Part shown: piece after piece, positions 26,681 through 34,851 of the stretch
How positions within the stretch are numbered: position 1 is the first letter of the stretch
How the letters are laid out: each line of letters begins with the position of its first letter
Assembly: GCA_021824125.1 (NCBI GenBank)
Contig: JAKALO010000007.1
Span: 1 to 44,922 of the forward strand
Reading direction: 5' to 3'
From: Deltaproteobacteria bacterium
Lineage (GTDB): Bacteria > Desulfobacterota > Deferrimicrobia > Deferrimicrobiales > Deferrimicrobiaceae
DNA: 44,922 nt
Position numbers and translations under genes: made by a program
The notes under the pieces: model-generated
The model's input: only the letters and a program-made list of their open reading frames with translations
The model's database searches: none
What the model was told of the DNA's origin: nothing

Positions 26681-27100
26681 ATGAAGGAGACGTTGAAGGT
26701 CGGCCTGGAGCACACGCACAGGTATCGCGTCCCTGAGAACAAGACGGTTCCCCACCTCTACCCGGAAGCGAAGCCTTTCCAGGAGATGCCACGGGTTTTC
26801 GCGACGGGCTTCATGGTCGGGCTGATGGAGTGGGCGTGCATCGAGGCGATGGCCCCGCACATGGACACGGGCGAGGGGAGTGTCGGGACGCTCGTCAACA
26901 TAACGCACACGGCCGCGACGCCGCCCGGCATGGAGGTGACCGTGGTTGTCCGGTGCACCGGCGTGGAGGGTCGGCGCACCGTCTGGGAGATCGAGGCCAG
27001 GGACGAGGTCGAGGCGATCGGGAAGGGGACCCACGAGCGTTTCTCGGTCGACTTCGCCAAGTTCAACGCCCGCGTCGCGAAGAAGGCAGGCGGCGCCTAG
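26681..27100 (+). CDS. Hotdog-fold acyl-CoA thioesterase, FlK-like
   Basis: 139 residues from ATG 26681 behind AAGGAGGG. It aligns by eye to FlK, the fluoroacetyl-CoA thioesterase of Streptomyces cattleya. The catalytic residues reported for FlK (Thr42, Glu50, His76) are found here at the same numbers, within 'PRVFATGFMVGLMEWACIEA' and 'VNITHTAATPPGMEVTV'. FlK's lid phenylalanine 33 is kept, but position 36 is Met instead of Phe, so the fluoroacyl gate is probably not conserved. The likely role is hydrolysis of a short acyl-CoA or clearance of a toxic one. It stands alone between the divergently oriented NHL gene and the TetR operon. Confidence 0.87.
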   Translation: MKETLKVGLEHTHRYRVPENKTVPHLYPEAKPFQEMPRVFATGFMVGLMEWACIEAMAPHMDTGEGSVGTLVNITHTAATPPGMEVTVVVRCTGVEGRRTVWEIEARDEVEAIGKGTHERFSVDFAKFNARVAKKAGGA

Positions 27101-27109
27101 TCCCCGATT

Positions 27110-27210
27110 GCCGGAAGTCGCTGCGGTTTCCGGGGCTCACCCTTCGGCTGCGCCGCCTCGGAGGGGGGCTCCGCCGAACCATACGGTTGCGTGCGACTTC
27201 CGGCCGGAAG
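27110..27210. repeat. Long inverted repeat and palindrome after the thioesterase gene
   Basis: GCCGGAAGTCGC (27110-27121) is the reverse complement of GCGACTTCCGGC (27193-27204), 71 bp apart. CTTCCGGCCGGAAG (27197-27210) is a perfect 14-bp palindrome followed by AATTTT, a possible weak terminator. GC-rich REP-like hairpins (27145-27156) lie between the arms. Confidence 0.5.
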
Positions 27211-27247
27211 AATTTTCTTGCGCCGGCTTACCCGCGATCCGCATCTC

Positions 27248-27263
27248 TACCTACCGGTAGGTA
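27248..27263. promoter_or_regulatory. TetR-type operator 1
   Basis: TACCTACCGGTAGGTA is a perfect 16-bp palindrome just upstream of the -35 TTGACA (27274-27279). Confidence 0.78.
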
Positions 27264-27273
27264 TATTTTATTC

Positions 27274-27316
27274 TTGACATCGTAGCGAGGCTGTTGTACT
27301 TACCGGTAGGTATAAT
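27274..27316 (+). promoter_or_regulatory. Promoter region of the tetR-efflux operon
   Basis: A consensus -35 TTGACA lies at 27274-27279 and a consensus -10 TATAAT at 27311-27316, but they are 31 bp apart and cannot belong to one promoter. Either TTGACA uses the weak TACTTA at 27297, or TATAAT works with another -35. Both boxes touch or flank the operators, as expected for autorepression. Confidence 0.5.
27297..27312. promoter_or_regulatory. TetR-type operator 2
   Basis: TACTTACCGGTAGGTA differs from operator 1 by one base and overlaps TATAAT. Centres of the two operators are 49 bp apart. Confidence 0.76.
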
Positions 27317-27357
27317 CGCACGTACGACTAAATCCCGCTGCGGGACGAGGAGGGAAA

Positions 27358-28056
27358 ATGGGAAACGAGCCCAGGGGGACGCACGACGCCGCGGTCCGCC
27401 GCAGGCTCCTCGTGAGCGCGACGGAGCTGTTCACCAGCAAAGGGTACGCGGGGACCACCGTCAGGGAGATCGTGGCGGCGGCGGGGGTGACCAAGCCGGC
27501 CCTATATTATTATTTCCGGAACAAGGAGGGGATCTACGTCGAGCTGATGCGGGAGGGTTTCGCGAGGTTCGATCTCCTCCTCGACGCCGTGCGGGTGGAA
27601 GAGGGTAGCGCCGCGCAGAAGATACACCGTTTCTGCGGGGAGGTCTTCGGCCTCTTCCGCGAACACATCGACGTTGCGCGGGTTATGTACGCCATCTATT
27701 ACGGCCCGCCGCAGGGCGCCCCGTTTTTCGATTTCGACGCCTACCATTTCAAGTTCCAGGATGCCGTCCGGGTTCTCGTGGAGGAAGGGATCCGGACGGG
27801 CGAGTTCAGGAAAGGAAACCCTGTGGACATGTCCTGGGCCCTCATCGGGGCGGTCAACGTCGCGATGGAGTCGCAGCTTTGCCACCCGGAGATCGGGCTC
27901 GACAAGGAGGGGCTCGCCCGGGTGCTGGACGTTATTTTCGCGGGGATCGCCGCGGAGATAGGGATGCCGAAAAAGGCCGCCGCCGGACGTCGCGGGAGGA
28001 TCGGCGGACAGGGTGCGCGCAGCCGGAATCGTTCCCGGAAGGAGGGAAGGCGATGA
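27358..28056 (+). CDS. TetR/AcrR family transcriptional repressor of the efflux operon
   Basis: 232 residues; GAGGAGGGAAA precedes the ATG. The N-terminal DNA-binding domain is typical: 'RRRLLVSATELFTSKGYAGT', 'TVREIVAAAGVTKPALYYYF', 'RNKEGIYVELM'. The C-terminal ligand domain (about 80-200) has the length and helix pattern of the AcrR group, and the last 25 residues are a basic low-complexity tail. The protein should bind the paired ACCTACCGGTAGGT palindromes upstream and release them when a pump substrate binds. Its stop overlaps the start of the membrane-fusion gene (ATGA), placing repressor and pump on one self-regulated transcript. Confidence 0.92.
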   Translation: MGNEPRGTHDAAVRRRLLVSATELFTSKGYAGTTVREIVAAAGVTKPALYYYFRNKEGIYVELMREGFARFDLLLDAVRVEEGSAAQKIHRFCGEVFGLFREHIDVARVMYAIYYGPPQGAPFFDFDAYHFKFQDAVRVLVEEGIRTGEFRKGNPVDMSWALIGAVNVAMESQLCHPEIGLDKEGLARVLDVIFAGIAAEIGMPKKAAAGRRGRIGGQGARSRNRSRKEGRR

Positions 28057-29219
28057 ATCGAAAATGGGCGGCTGGGCTCGCGCTGGCGGCCGCGGCGGTC
28101 CTGTCGGCCGGATGCGGCGGGCAGGGGGGGGCGGTCGACGGCAAGGCGGCCCGGGAGGGCGCCGGTAAGCCGCCCGTGGCCGTGGAGGCCGCCCGCGCGG
28201 AAACAAACGAAATCACCGAGGGGATCGACGTCGTGGGGACGCTCTCGGCCCGGTTCCAGACGGAGGCGAAGTCCGAGGTCGGCGGGACCGTCGTCGAGGT
28301 CTACGTCACCGAGTGGGTCCGCGTGAAGAAGGGCGATCCGCTGGCCAAGGTCGACACCCGGGAGGCGGAGGCGATGCGGAAAAGGGCGGAGGCATCCGTG
28401 GAGATGGCGAAGGCGGGCCTCCTGGAGGCCAGGGCCGCGGCGAACAGGGCCGACCGGGAGGAGGAACGCGCGCGGAATCTCAAGGAGGCGGGGCTTGTGA
28501 CCCGGCAGAACCTGGACGACGCCCTCACGCAGAAGGAGGCCGCGGCGGCGCGGGTCGCCGCCGCGAAGGCCCAGGTTGCCGTCGCCGACGAGGACGTCCT
28601 GCAGGCGAAGACGCGGATTTCCAAGGCCGTCATCCGCGCCCCCTTCGACGGGGTCGTGGCGGAGCGCAGCGTGAGCCCCGGCGACGTCGTCGGCGAGATG
28701 CAGAAGGTCGTTTTCCGGATCGTCGACAACCGCCTCCTCGACCTGACCGTCAGCGTTCCGTCCGGCGAGTCGGGGGCGGTGCGCGTTGGGCAGGCGCTGT
28801 CCTTTACCACGGATGCGCTCCCGGGGAAGGTGTTCGCGGGGAAGGTCAAGTACATCAACCCCGTGGTCAACGAGGCGGACCGGTCGGCCCGTGTGGTCGC
28901 CGAGGTCCGGAACGTCCCGGAGGCCCTTCGGAGCGGGATGTTCGTCAAGGGCAGGATCGTCACGGGGAAACGGCACGATGTCCTCCAGGTGCCGCGGGGA
29001 ACCCTGCTTTCCTGGGACGTAACCGCGCGGAAGGGCGAACTGTTCGCGCTGGACAACGACGTCGCCCGCCGGCGAACCGTGCGGACCGGGGCCGTATCGG
29101 GGGACCTGGTGGAGATCCACTCGGGACTGGCGAAGGGGGAAACGGTGGTCACGCGCGGCGCCTTCAACGTCAAGGACGGCGACCGTGTGAACGTCACGCG
29201 TGTCAACGGGGACAAATAG
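28053..29219 (+). CDS. RND efflux periplasmic adaptor (membrane fusion) lipoprotein
   Basis: 388 residues from ATG 28053 (ATGA overlap with tetR). The signal peptide ends in lipobox LSAGC, so the protein is anchored to the inner membrane by lipid. A split lipoyl domain brackets a helical hairpin: 'KSEVGGTVVEVYVTEWVRVK' before it and 'IRAPFDGVVAERSVSPGDVV' after it. The hairpin (about 100-185) is rich in Ala/Glu/Arg, one heptad-like coiled coil per arm, and is expected to touch the outer-membrane channel. A beta-barrel and membrane-proximal domain follow ('LPGKVFAGKVKYINPVVNEA', 'GLAKGETVVTRGAFNVKDGD'). It bridges the permease at 29220 and the TolC-type channel at 32339. Confidence 0.93.
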   Translation: MNRKWAAGLALAAAAVLSAGCGGQGGAVDGKAAREGAGKPPVAVEAARAETNEITEGIDVVGTLSARFQTEAKSEVGGTVVEVYVTEWVRVKKGDPLAKVDTREAEAMRKRAEASVEMAKAGLLEARAAANRADREEERARNLKEAGLVTRQNLDDALTQKEAAAARVAAAKAQVAVADEDVLQAKTRISKAVIRAPFDGVVAERSVSPGDVVGEMQKVVFRIVDNRLLDLTVSVPSGESGAVRVGQALSFTTDALPGKVFAGKVKYINPVVNEADRSARVVAEVRNVPEALRSGMFVKGRIVTGKRHDVLQVPRGTLLSWDVTARKGELFALDNDVARRRTVRTGAVSGDLVEIHSGLAKGETVVTRGAFNVKDGDRVNVTRVNGDK

Positions 29220-32200
29220 ATGTTCCTTTCCGACCTTTCCATAAAGCGGCCGATATTCGCGTCGGTGATGATGCTGGCGCTTGTCACGCTGGGCGCGTTT
29301 TCTTACAGGCGCCTGGCGATAGACATGTTCCCGGACGTGGAGATCCCTGTGATCACGGTCGTGACGAAATTTCCCGGCGCCTCGCCCGAGAGCGTGGAGA
29401 GGGAGGTGTCGAAGCGGATCGAGGAGGCCGTGAACCCGATCGCGGGGGTAAAGCGAGTATTTTCGACTTCACGCGAGAGCGTATCCACGGTCATCGTGGA
29501 GTTTCAGCTCGAGGTGCGGATAAACGAGGCGTCCCAGGAAGCGCGGGCCAAGATCGCGGCAGTGCGCGGGGACCTCCCGCAGGGGATCGAAGAGCCCATC
29601 ATCCAGAAGCTGGACTTCTCGGCGATGCCGGTCGTCTCGCTGGCGGTCCGGTCGGACAAGCTCTCACGGAGGGACCTGACGACGCTCGTGGAGAAGAGGA
29701 TCCGCCGCAGGTTCGAAAACCTGTCGGGCGTAGGCAAGGTCGACATGGTCGGAGCATCGAGGCGCGAGGTGGGCGTGGACATCGACCCGGCCAGGCTGGA
29801 ATCGATGGGCATGGGCGTCGACGAGGTGATAGCGGGGATCCGGTCGGAAAACGTCAACACGCCGCTCGGGCGCCTGAACCGCAACGGCTCCGAATTCCCG
29901 CTGCGCGTGTCCGGGAAGCCGGACGCCGTCGAGGGGTTCAAGGCGATGGTCGTCGCAAACAGGGGAGGCAGGGCCATAGCGCTTTCCGAAGTTGCGGAAG
30001 TCCGGAACGGCACGGAGGAGCAGCGCTCGCTGGCTCTTGTCAACGGAGTGCCGGCGGTGGCGCTCGACATCCAGAAGCAGTCCGGGGCGAACACGGTGGC
30101 CGTGGTGGATTCCGTGAAGAAGGAGATCGCGAGGCTCAAGGCGGAACTGCCCGCCGGCACGACCATCGAGATGGTGCGCGACGCCTCCATCATGATCCGG
30201 GATTCCGTGAGGGACGTCCAGGAGACGATGATCCTGGGCGGGATCCTGACCATCTTCATCGTCTTCTGTTTCCTGAACTCCTGGCGCTCCACGGTCATAA
30301 CCGGCCTGACCCTTCCCATATCGGTCATATCATCCTTCATAGCGATGAACTTCATGGGGATGACGCTGAACGTCATGACCCTGATGGCTCTCTCCCTCGC
30401 CATCGGCCTTCTCATAGACGACGCGATCGTGGTGCGGGAGAACATCGTGCGGCACCTGGAGCAAGGGCAGGACCATTTCCAGGCGGCGCGGGAAGGGACG
30501 AACGAGATCGGGCTCGCAGTCCTGGCGACGACTTTATCCATAGTCGCGGTCTTCGTTCCAGTCGCGTTCATGAAGGGGATAGTCGGCCGCTTCTTCTTCC
30601 AGTTCGGGATCACGGTCGCCTTCGCGGTCCTTGTGTCCCTCTTCGTGTCCTTCACGCTCGACCCGATGCTCTCCTCACGCTGGCACGACCCGGACATCGA
30701 CCGGTCAGGGAAAAGGCACCTCGTGGCGCGCGTTCTGGACCGCTTCAACATCTGGTTCGACCGGACCGCCGACCGTTACCGGGAGGTTATCGCGTGGGCG
30801 CTCGGTCACAGGAAAACCGTCCTCCTCCTGGCGACGGTGGCCTTCGCGGGAGGGTTCGTCGTCTTCCTGTTCCTGAAAAGCGAGTTCTTCAGCGGGTACG
30901 ACAGGGCCGAGTTCCAGGTGAACTTTCAGACTGCCCCCGACGCGTCCATCGACGAGACTCGCGGCCGCCTGGACGCCGTGCTGGCCCAGCTCCGCAAACT
31001 GCCCGAGGTCGGGCAAACCTACTCGACGATCGGTGCGGGCGATTCGGGCACCGTCAGGGACGGCATGGTGTACGTCAAGCTGCTGGAGAAGAAGGAGCGC
31101 AAGCGTACACAGGACGAGATACAGCGGGAGGTTAGGGCGGGCCTTCAGGATATCCCGGGCATAGTCCCGTCCATCGTCGAGGTGGGAAGGATGCACGGAG
31201 AAAAGCCGTTTTTGGTCAACATCAGGGGGGATGACATCTCCCTGCTGAAGCGTTACGCGGCGGAGCTCAAGAAAGAGATGTACGGCATCCCCGGCATCGT
31301 CGACCTGGAGGCGACGCTCGAGCAGGACATACCGGAGTTCCGCCTTCGCGTGGACGGGAAGCGGGCGGCGGACCTGGGAGTGACGACGAACGACGTTGTC
31401 CGCTCCGTGGGGGCGCTGGTAGGCGGGCAGGCGGTATCGACCTACGAGGACGAGGACGGCGACGCGGTGGACGTCCGGGTTCGCCTCCCGGTCGCGCTAA
31501 GGAAGGACCCGTCGCAGGTAGAGCAATTGCGGCTGGCGGTCAACAGGGAAGGGGGAGGCGCAAGCCTGGCCCCGGTCGGGGAGTTCATGAGCTACGGAAT
31601 GAGCAACACCCCCTCCGAGATCAACCGGCAGAACCTGACCAGGCAGGTGGTGATCTCCGCCAACCTCGACGGCCTTCCGCTGGGCGAGGCCATGAAGAGA
31701 GTCCAGGAGGTCGTTCCCCGGATGAAGTTGGCTCCCGGGTACCGGGTCGTCTTCTCCGGCGAAAGCGAAGACATGGTGGAGTCGTTCGGGTACATGGGAG
31801 AGGCGTTGCTGCTGGCGGTCATCTTCGTATATCTCATCCTGGCCGCGCAGTTCGAGTCGTTCATCGACCCGCTTGCCATCATGCTGTCGCTGCCGCTTTC
31901 CATCGTGGGGATGGCGGGGATGCTGTTCCTGACGGGCGATACGATCAACATAATGTCCCTTATCGGGCTCATCATGCTCATGGGTCTGGTAACCAAGAAC
32001 GCGATACTGCTGGTGGACTACACGAAGGTGCTGCGGTCGCGGGGGATGGCCCGCGCCGAGGCGGTGATTACGGCGGGGCGCACGCGGCTGCGGCCCATCA
32101 TGATGACGACGCTGGCGATGATCTTCGGCATGCTGCCGCTGGCGCTGGCGCTCGGGGCGGGGGCGGAGATGCGGGCCCCGATGGCCCGCGCCGTAATAGG

Positions 32201-32342
32201 GGGATTGATCACTTCAACGGTGCTTACGCTTCTGGTCGTGCCGGTCGTGTACACGATCATGGACGATTTCGGGGAATGGATCCGCCTCCGGTGGGAAGGA
32301 AAGAAGGAAGGCACGCCGGTCGCCGGGGAGGTGCGCACATGA
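29220..32342 (+). CDS. RND efflux permease (HAE1/AcrB-like)
   Basis: 1040 residues, full length for AcrB/MexB-type pumps. ATG follows the adaptor's TAG with no spacer. Twelve membrane segments with two large periplasmic loops are visible. The N-terminus reads 'FLSDLSIKRPIFASVMMLAL' and 'MFPDVEIPVITV'. The proton relay is intact: paired aspartates in TM4 ('LAIGLLIDDAIVVRENI') and the TM10 lysine in 'GLVTKNAILLVDY'. The pump exports amphiphilic compounds from the periplasm or inner-membrane leaflet using the proton gradient. Substrate range is not readable; the proximal pocket residues were not compared. Its stop overlaps the OMF start (ATGA). Confidence 0.95.
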   Translation: MFLSDLSIKRPIFASVMMLALVTLGAFSYRRLAIDMFPDVEIPVITVVTKFPGASPESVEREVSKRIEEAVNPIAGVKRVFSTSRESVSTVIVEFQLEVRINEASQEARAKIAAVRGDLPQGIEEPIIQKLDFSAMPVVSLAVRSDKLSRRDLTTLVEKRIRRRFENLSGVGKVDMVGASRREVGVDIDPARLESMGMGVDEVIAGIRSENVNTPLGRLNRNGSEFPLRVSGKPDAVEGFKAMVVANRGGRAIALSEVAEVRNGTEEQRSLALVNGVPAVALDIQKQSGANTVAVVDSVKKEIARLKAELPAGTTIEMVRDASIMIRDSVRDVQETMILGGILTIFIVFCFLNSWRSTVITGLTLPISVISSFIAMNFMGMTLNVMTLMALSLAIGLLIDDAIVVRENIVRHLEQGQDHFQAAREGTNEIGLAVLATTLSIVAVFVPVAFMKGIVGRFFFQFGITVAFAVLVSLFVSFTLDPMLSSRWHDPDIDRSGKRHLVARVLDRFNIWFDRTADRYREVIAWALGHRKTVLLLATVAFAGGFVVFLFLKSEFFSGYDRAEFQVNFQTAPDASIDETRGRLDAVLAQLRKLPEVGQTYSTIGAGDSGTVRDGMVYVKLLEKKERKRTQDEIQREVRAGLQDIPGIVPSIVEVGRMHGEKPFLVNIRGDDISLLKRYAAELKKEMYGIPGIVDLEATLEQDIPEFRLRVDGKRAADLGVTTNDVVRSVGALVGGQAVSTYEDEDGDAVDVRVRLPVALRKDPSQVEQLRLAVNREGGGASLAPVGEFMSYGMSNTPSEINRQNLTRQVVISANLDGLPLGEAMKRVQEVVPRMKLAPGYRVVFSGESEDMVESFGYMGEALLLAVIFVYLILAAQFESFIDPLAIMLSLPLSIVGMAGMLFLTGDTINIMSLIGLIMLMGLVTKNAILLVDYTKVLRSRGMARAEAVITAGRTRLRPIMMTTLAMIFGMLPLALALGAGAEMRAPMARAVIGGLITSTVLTLLVVPVVYTIMDDFGEWIRLRWEGKKEGTPVAGEVRT

Positions 32343-33706
32343 AGGGCAGGGCCGTCGCGTCGGCGGGGCGGGGCGCTTTCGTCCTGTTCGCCGCGATCTT
32401 CATCGCAGCGGTATCCTTCTTCCCGCGGGTGTCCCTTGCGGGAGACGACAACGTGAGGGTCCTGACCCTCGACGACGCGCTGCGGATCGCCGGCGAGAGG
32501 AACCGGGACATCCTGAAAGCGATCGAGTTCCGCAGGCAGGTCGAAGGGCGCTACGTGGAGGAGCGCGCGGCTGCCCTCCCCCGGGTCACGATCACCTCCG
32601 GCATCTCCCGCAGCCGGGACGAGAGCCAGGAGGCGTTCGGCGGCGGGTTCATCCCTCTGCAGCAGGAGGTCCGCTCGGCCGAGGCCGGGCTCTCCCAGGC
32701 GCTTTACACCTGGGGGCAGGTCGGGGCGGCGATCCGGGCGGCGAAGATCGGGTTCGGGACGGCCGACGACCGGCTGCGGTTCTTCCGGCAGGCGGCGGCG
32801 AGGGACGTCTCGGCCTCTTTTTACGATGTCCTGCTCGCCCGGGAGCTCGGCGCCATTGCCGCGCAGACCCTGGAGCAGAAAACCCGTCACCTCGAAGAAG
32901 CGAGGAAGAAGCTCGCCGCCGGGACCGCCACGGACTACGACGTCCTGGCGGCCGGGGTGGCCGTGGAGAACGCGCGCCCCGAGGTGATACGGGCGGAAAA
33001 CCTCACGCGGGTGTCGCGGGACCGGCTTCGTTTCCTGCTCGCCGTCGAGGGGCGGGAGGTCGACGTGGACGGGACCCTGGTCTCCACGGTGGATTCCTCC
33101 CCCGGGTACGGGGAGGCGCTGCAGGCCGCCCGGGAGAACCGGCCGGAGCTCGCCGAGCTGCGGCACCGGCTCGGGATCGCGAAGGAGCTGGTGACCATAG
33201 CCGATGCGGGCGACAAGCCTCGCCTGGATCTGAAGGCGGGATACGGCTGGCGGGAGCTCGATACGGGCGCAAGCGATGCGGACGGGAAGGTGTGGTCCGC
33301 CGGTCTGTTCCTCTCTTACCCGCTCTTCGACGGGTTCCGTACCCGGGGGAGGGTCGCCCAGGCCAGGAGCGAGGCCGCCTCCCTGCGGATCGACGAGGCG
33401 AAGCTCCTCGACTCCATTTCTCTGGAGACGCGCGACGCGGTCAACTCCGTGAGGGAATCCGGCGAGATCGTCAAGGCCCTCTCGGGCACGGTCTCCCAGG
33501 CGGAGCGCCTTCTCGTCATGGCCGAGAAGGGGTTCGAATACGGCGTCAAGACCCGGCTCGAGGTGGAGGACGCGGAGCTCTCCGTCCGGCAGGCGAAAGG
33601 AAACCTGGCCCGGGCCCGCCGCGACTACCTCGTCGCACGCGTGAACCTGGAATACGTGAAGGGTACGCTTGGGGAGGAGGTGAGGAAGGGCGATGCGCCT
33701 CGCTGA
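32339..33706 (+). CDS. TolC-family outer membrane efflux channel
   Basis: 455 residues from ATG 32339 (ATGA overlap with the permease). A signal peptide ends near SLA-GD. Two OEP repeats follow, each built of long helices and beta-strands: 'LTLDDALRIAGERNRDILKA', 'SAEAGLSQALYTWGQVGAAI', then the second repeat with 'ALQAARENRPELAELRHRLG' and 'SAGLFLSYPLFDGFRTRGRV'. There is no lipobox, so it is unlipidated, like TolC. It forms the trimeric exit duct of the pump. The operon order TetR-MFP-RND-OMF with tight overlaps means the cell makes all four together. Confidence 0.93.
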   Translation: MKGRAVASAGRGAFVLFAAIFIAAVSFFPRVSLAGDDNVRVLTLDDALRIAGERNRDILKAIEFRRQVEGRYVEERAAALPRVTITSGISRSRDESQEAFGGGFIPLQQEVRSAEAGLSQALYTWGQVGAAIRAAKIGFGTADDRLRFFRQAAARDVSASFYDVLLARELGAIAAQTLEQKTRHLEEARKKLAAGTATDYDVLAAGVAVENARPEVIRAENLTRVSRDRLRFLLAVEGREVDVDGTLVSTVDSSPGYGEALQAARENRPELAELRHRLGIAKELVTIADAGDKPRLDLKAGYGWRELDTGASDADGKVWSAGLFLSYPLFDGFRTRGRVAQARSEAASLRIDEAKLLDSISLETRDAVNSVRESGEIVKALSGTVSQAERLLVMAEKGFEYGVKTRLEVEDAELSVRQAKGNLARARRDYLVARVNLEYVKGTLGEEVRKGDAPR

Positions 33707-33723
33707 CGGATCGATTTTCTTGG

Positions 33724-33729
33724 TATAGT
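33724..33729 (+). promoter_or_regulatory. -10 element (TATAGT) for rmuC
   Basis: TATAGT ends nine bases before the ATG at 33739. The best -35 (CTGACG, 15 bp away) is poor. No Shine-Dalgarno follows, so the message may be nearly leaderless. Confidence 0.4.
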
Positions 33730-33738
33730 GATCCCATC

Positions 33739-34836
33739 ATGGAATTCCTTCCCGTCCTGACGCTGGTCGTCGTCGCGGCCACCCTCGTCGTTCTCCTCGT
33801 ACGCCGCCCGCCGCCGATCGAAAACCGGATCGACTTGCTGGAAAAGGGTTTCGCCGACGCGCTCCGCGCGAGCTCCGCGGACCTGGCCCGGGCCCAGGCC
33901 GACGCCGCGGGTAGGATCCGGCAGGAGGTGTCGGAGAACATCCTCAAGGGAATGGCCGATGTCTCGCGCCGGATAGAGGAGAGGCTCTCGGAAATCCGCC
34001 AGGAGGTCGCGCGCGAGCTCTCCGAGACGGCCGACCGCAACATCAAGGGGTTCGACCAGGTGGCGGGGCACCTCAAGGATCTATCCGCCGCGACGGGGCA
34101 GATGGTTCTCCTATCCCGGGACATCAACCAGCTTAACGTCCTGCTGACCCAGCCCAAGTCGCGCGGGGTGTTCGGAGAGCTGACCCTCTCCCAGATGCTC
34201 TCCGACGTTTTCGGGGACCACGCCGGGATGTTCGAGCTCCAGTACCAAATGGAGTGGGGGGAGAGAGCCGACGCGGCGATCTTCGTCCGGCCGGACAGGA
34301 GCCAGTTCGTCTGCGTGGACGCGAAGTTCCCGATGTCCAACGCGCAGCCGCTGCTATCGGGGGAGATCGACGAGGCCGCACGGAAGGAGTTCGAAAAGGC
34401 CTTCGCGAGGGATGTCCTGGTGCAGGCGGAATCGATCCGCTCGAAATACATCCGCCCGCCGAAGACGCTGGATTTCGCGTTTCTCTTCGTGCCCGCGGAG
34501 TCGGTCAGCTACCTGGTCCTCCGCGACCGGGCCCTGCACGAGCAGCTTCTCCGGATGCAGGTGATCCCGACGTCCCCGAACAGTTTTTACGCCTACCTGC
34601 AGGCGCTCGCGTTCGCCTTCCGGGGATTCCGGATCGAGCAGAAGACCCGCGAGATCCAGGTGCTCCTCGAGCGCGTGGGAAAGGATTTCGAGCGGTTCGC
34701 GGACAACTACCGGATCTTCGGCAGGCACCTGGACAACGCCCAGGCGAAGTACATGGATTCGTTGAGGGACGTCGAGCGGTTCAGGACGCGGATCGGATCC
34801 CTGCGGAGCGGGGAGGGGGAACTGCCGGAGGAGTGA
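33739..34836 (+). CDS. rmuC: DNA recombination protein RmuC
   Basis: 365 residues from ATG 33739; the track's 514-residue form starts in the TolC gene. An N-terminal membrane anchor (about 4-22) is followed by a long coiled coil (about 30-115, 'GFADALRASSADLARAQADA' and similar). The conserved RmuC core follows: 'SRGVFGELTLSQMLSDVFGD', 'ADAAIFVRPDRSQFVCVDAKFP', 'LDFAFLFVPAESVSYLVL' and 'VIPTSPNSFYAYLQALAFAF'. The VDAKFP segment is the PD-(D/E)XK-like nuclease motif. RmuC limits inversions at short repeats and is also linked to phage defence in some hosts. It is 15 bp from the end of the converging fliA gene. Confidence 0.93.
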   Translation: MEFLPVLTLVVVAATLVVLLVRRPPPIENRIDLLEKGFADALRASSADLARAQADAAGRIRQEVSENILKGMADVSRRIEERLSEIRQEVARELSETADRNIKGFDQVAGHLKDLSAATGQMVLLSRDINQLNVLLTQPKSRGVFGELTLSQMLSDVFGDHAGMFELQYQMEWGERADAAIFVRPDRSQFVCVDAKFPMSNAQPLLSGEIDEAARKEFEKAFARDVLVQAESIRSKYIRPPKTLDFAFLFVPAESVSYLVLRDRALHEQLLRMQVIPTSPNSFYAYLQALAFAFRGFRIEQKTREIQVLLERVGKDFERFADNYRIFGRHLDNAQAKYMDSLRDVERFRTRIGSLRSGEGELPEE

Positions 34837-34851
34837 CTGCCGGCTCCCCTG

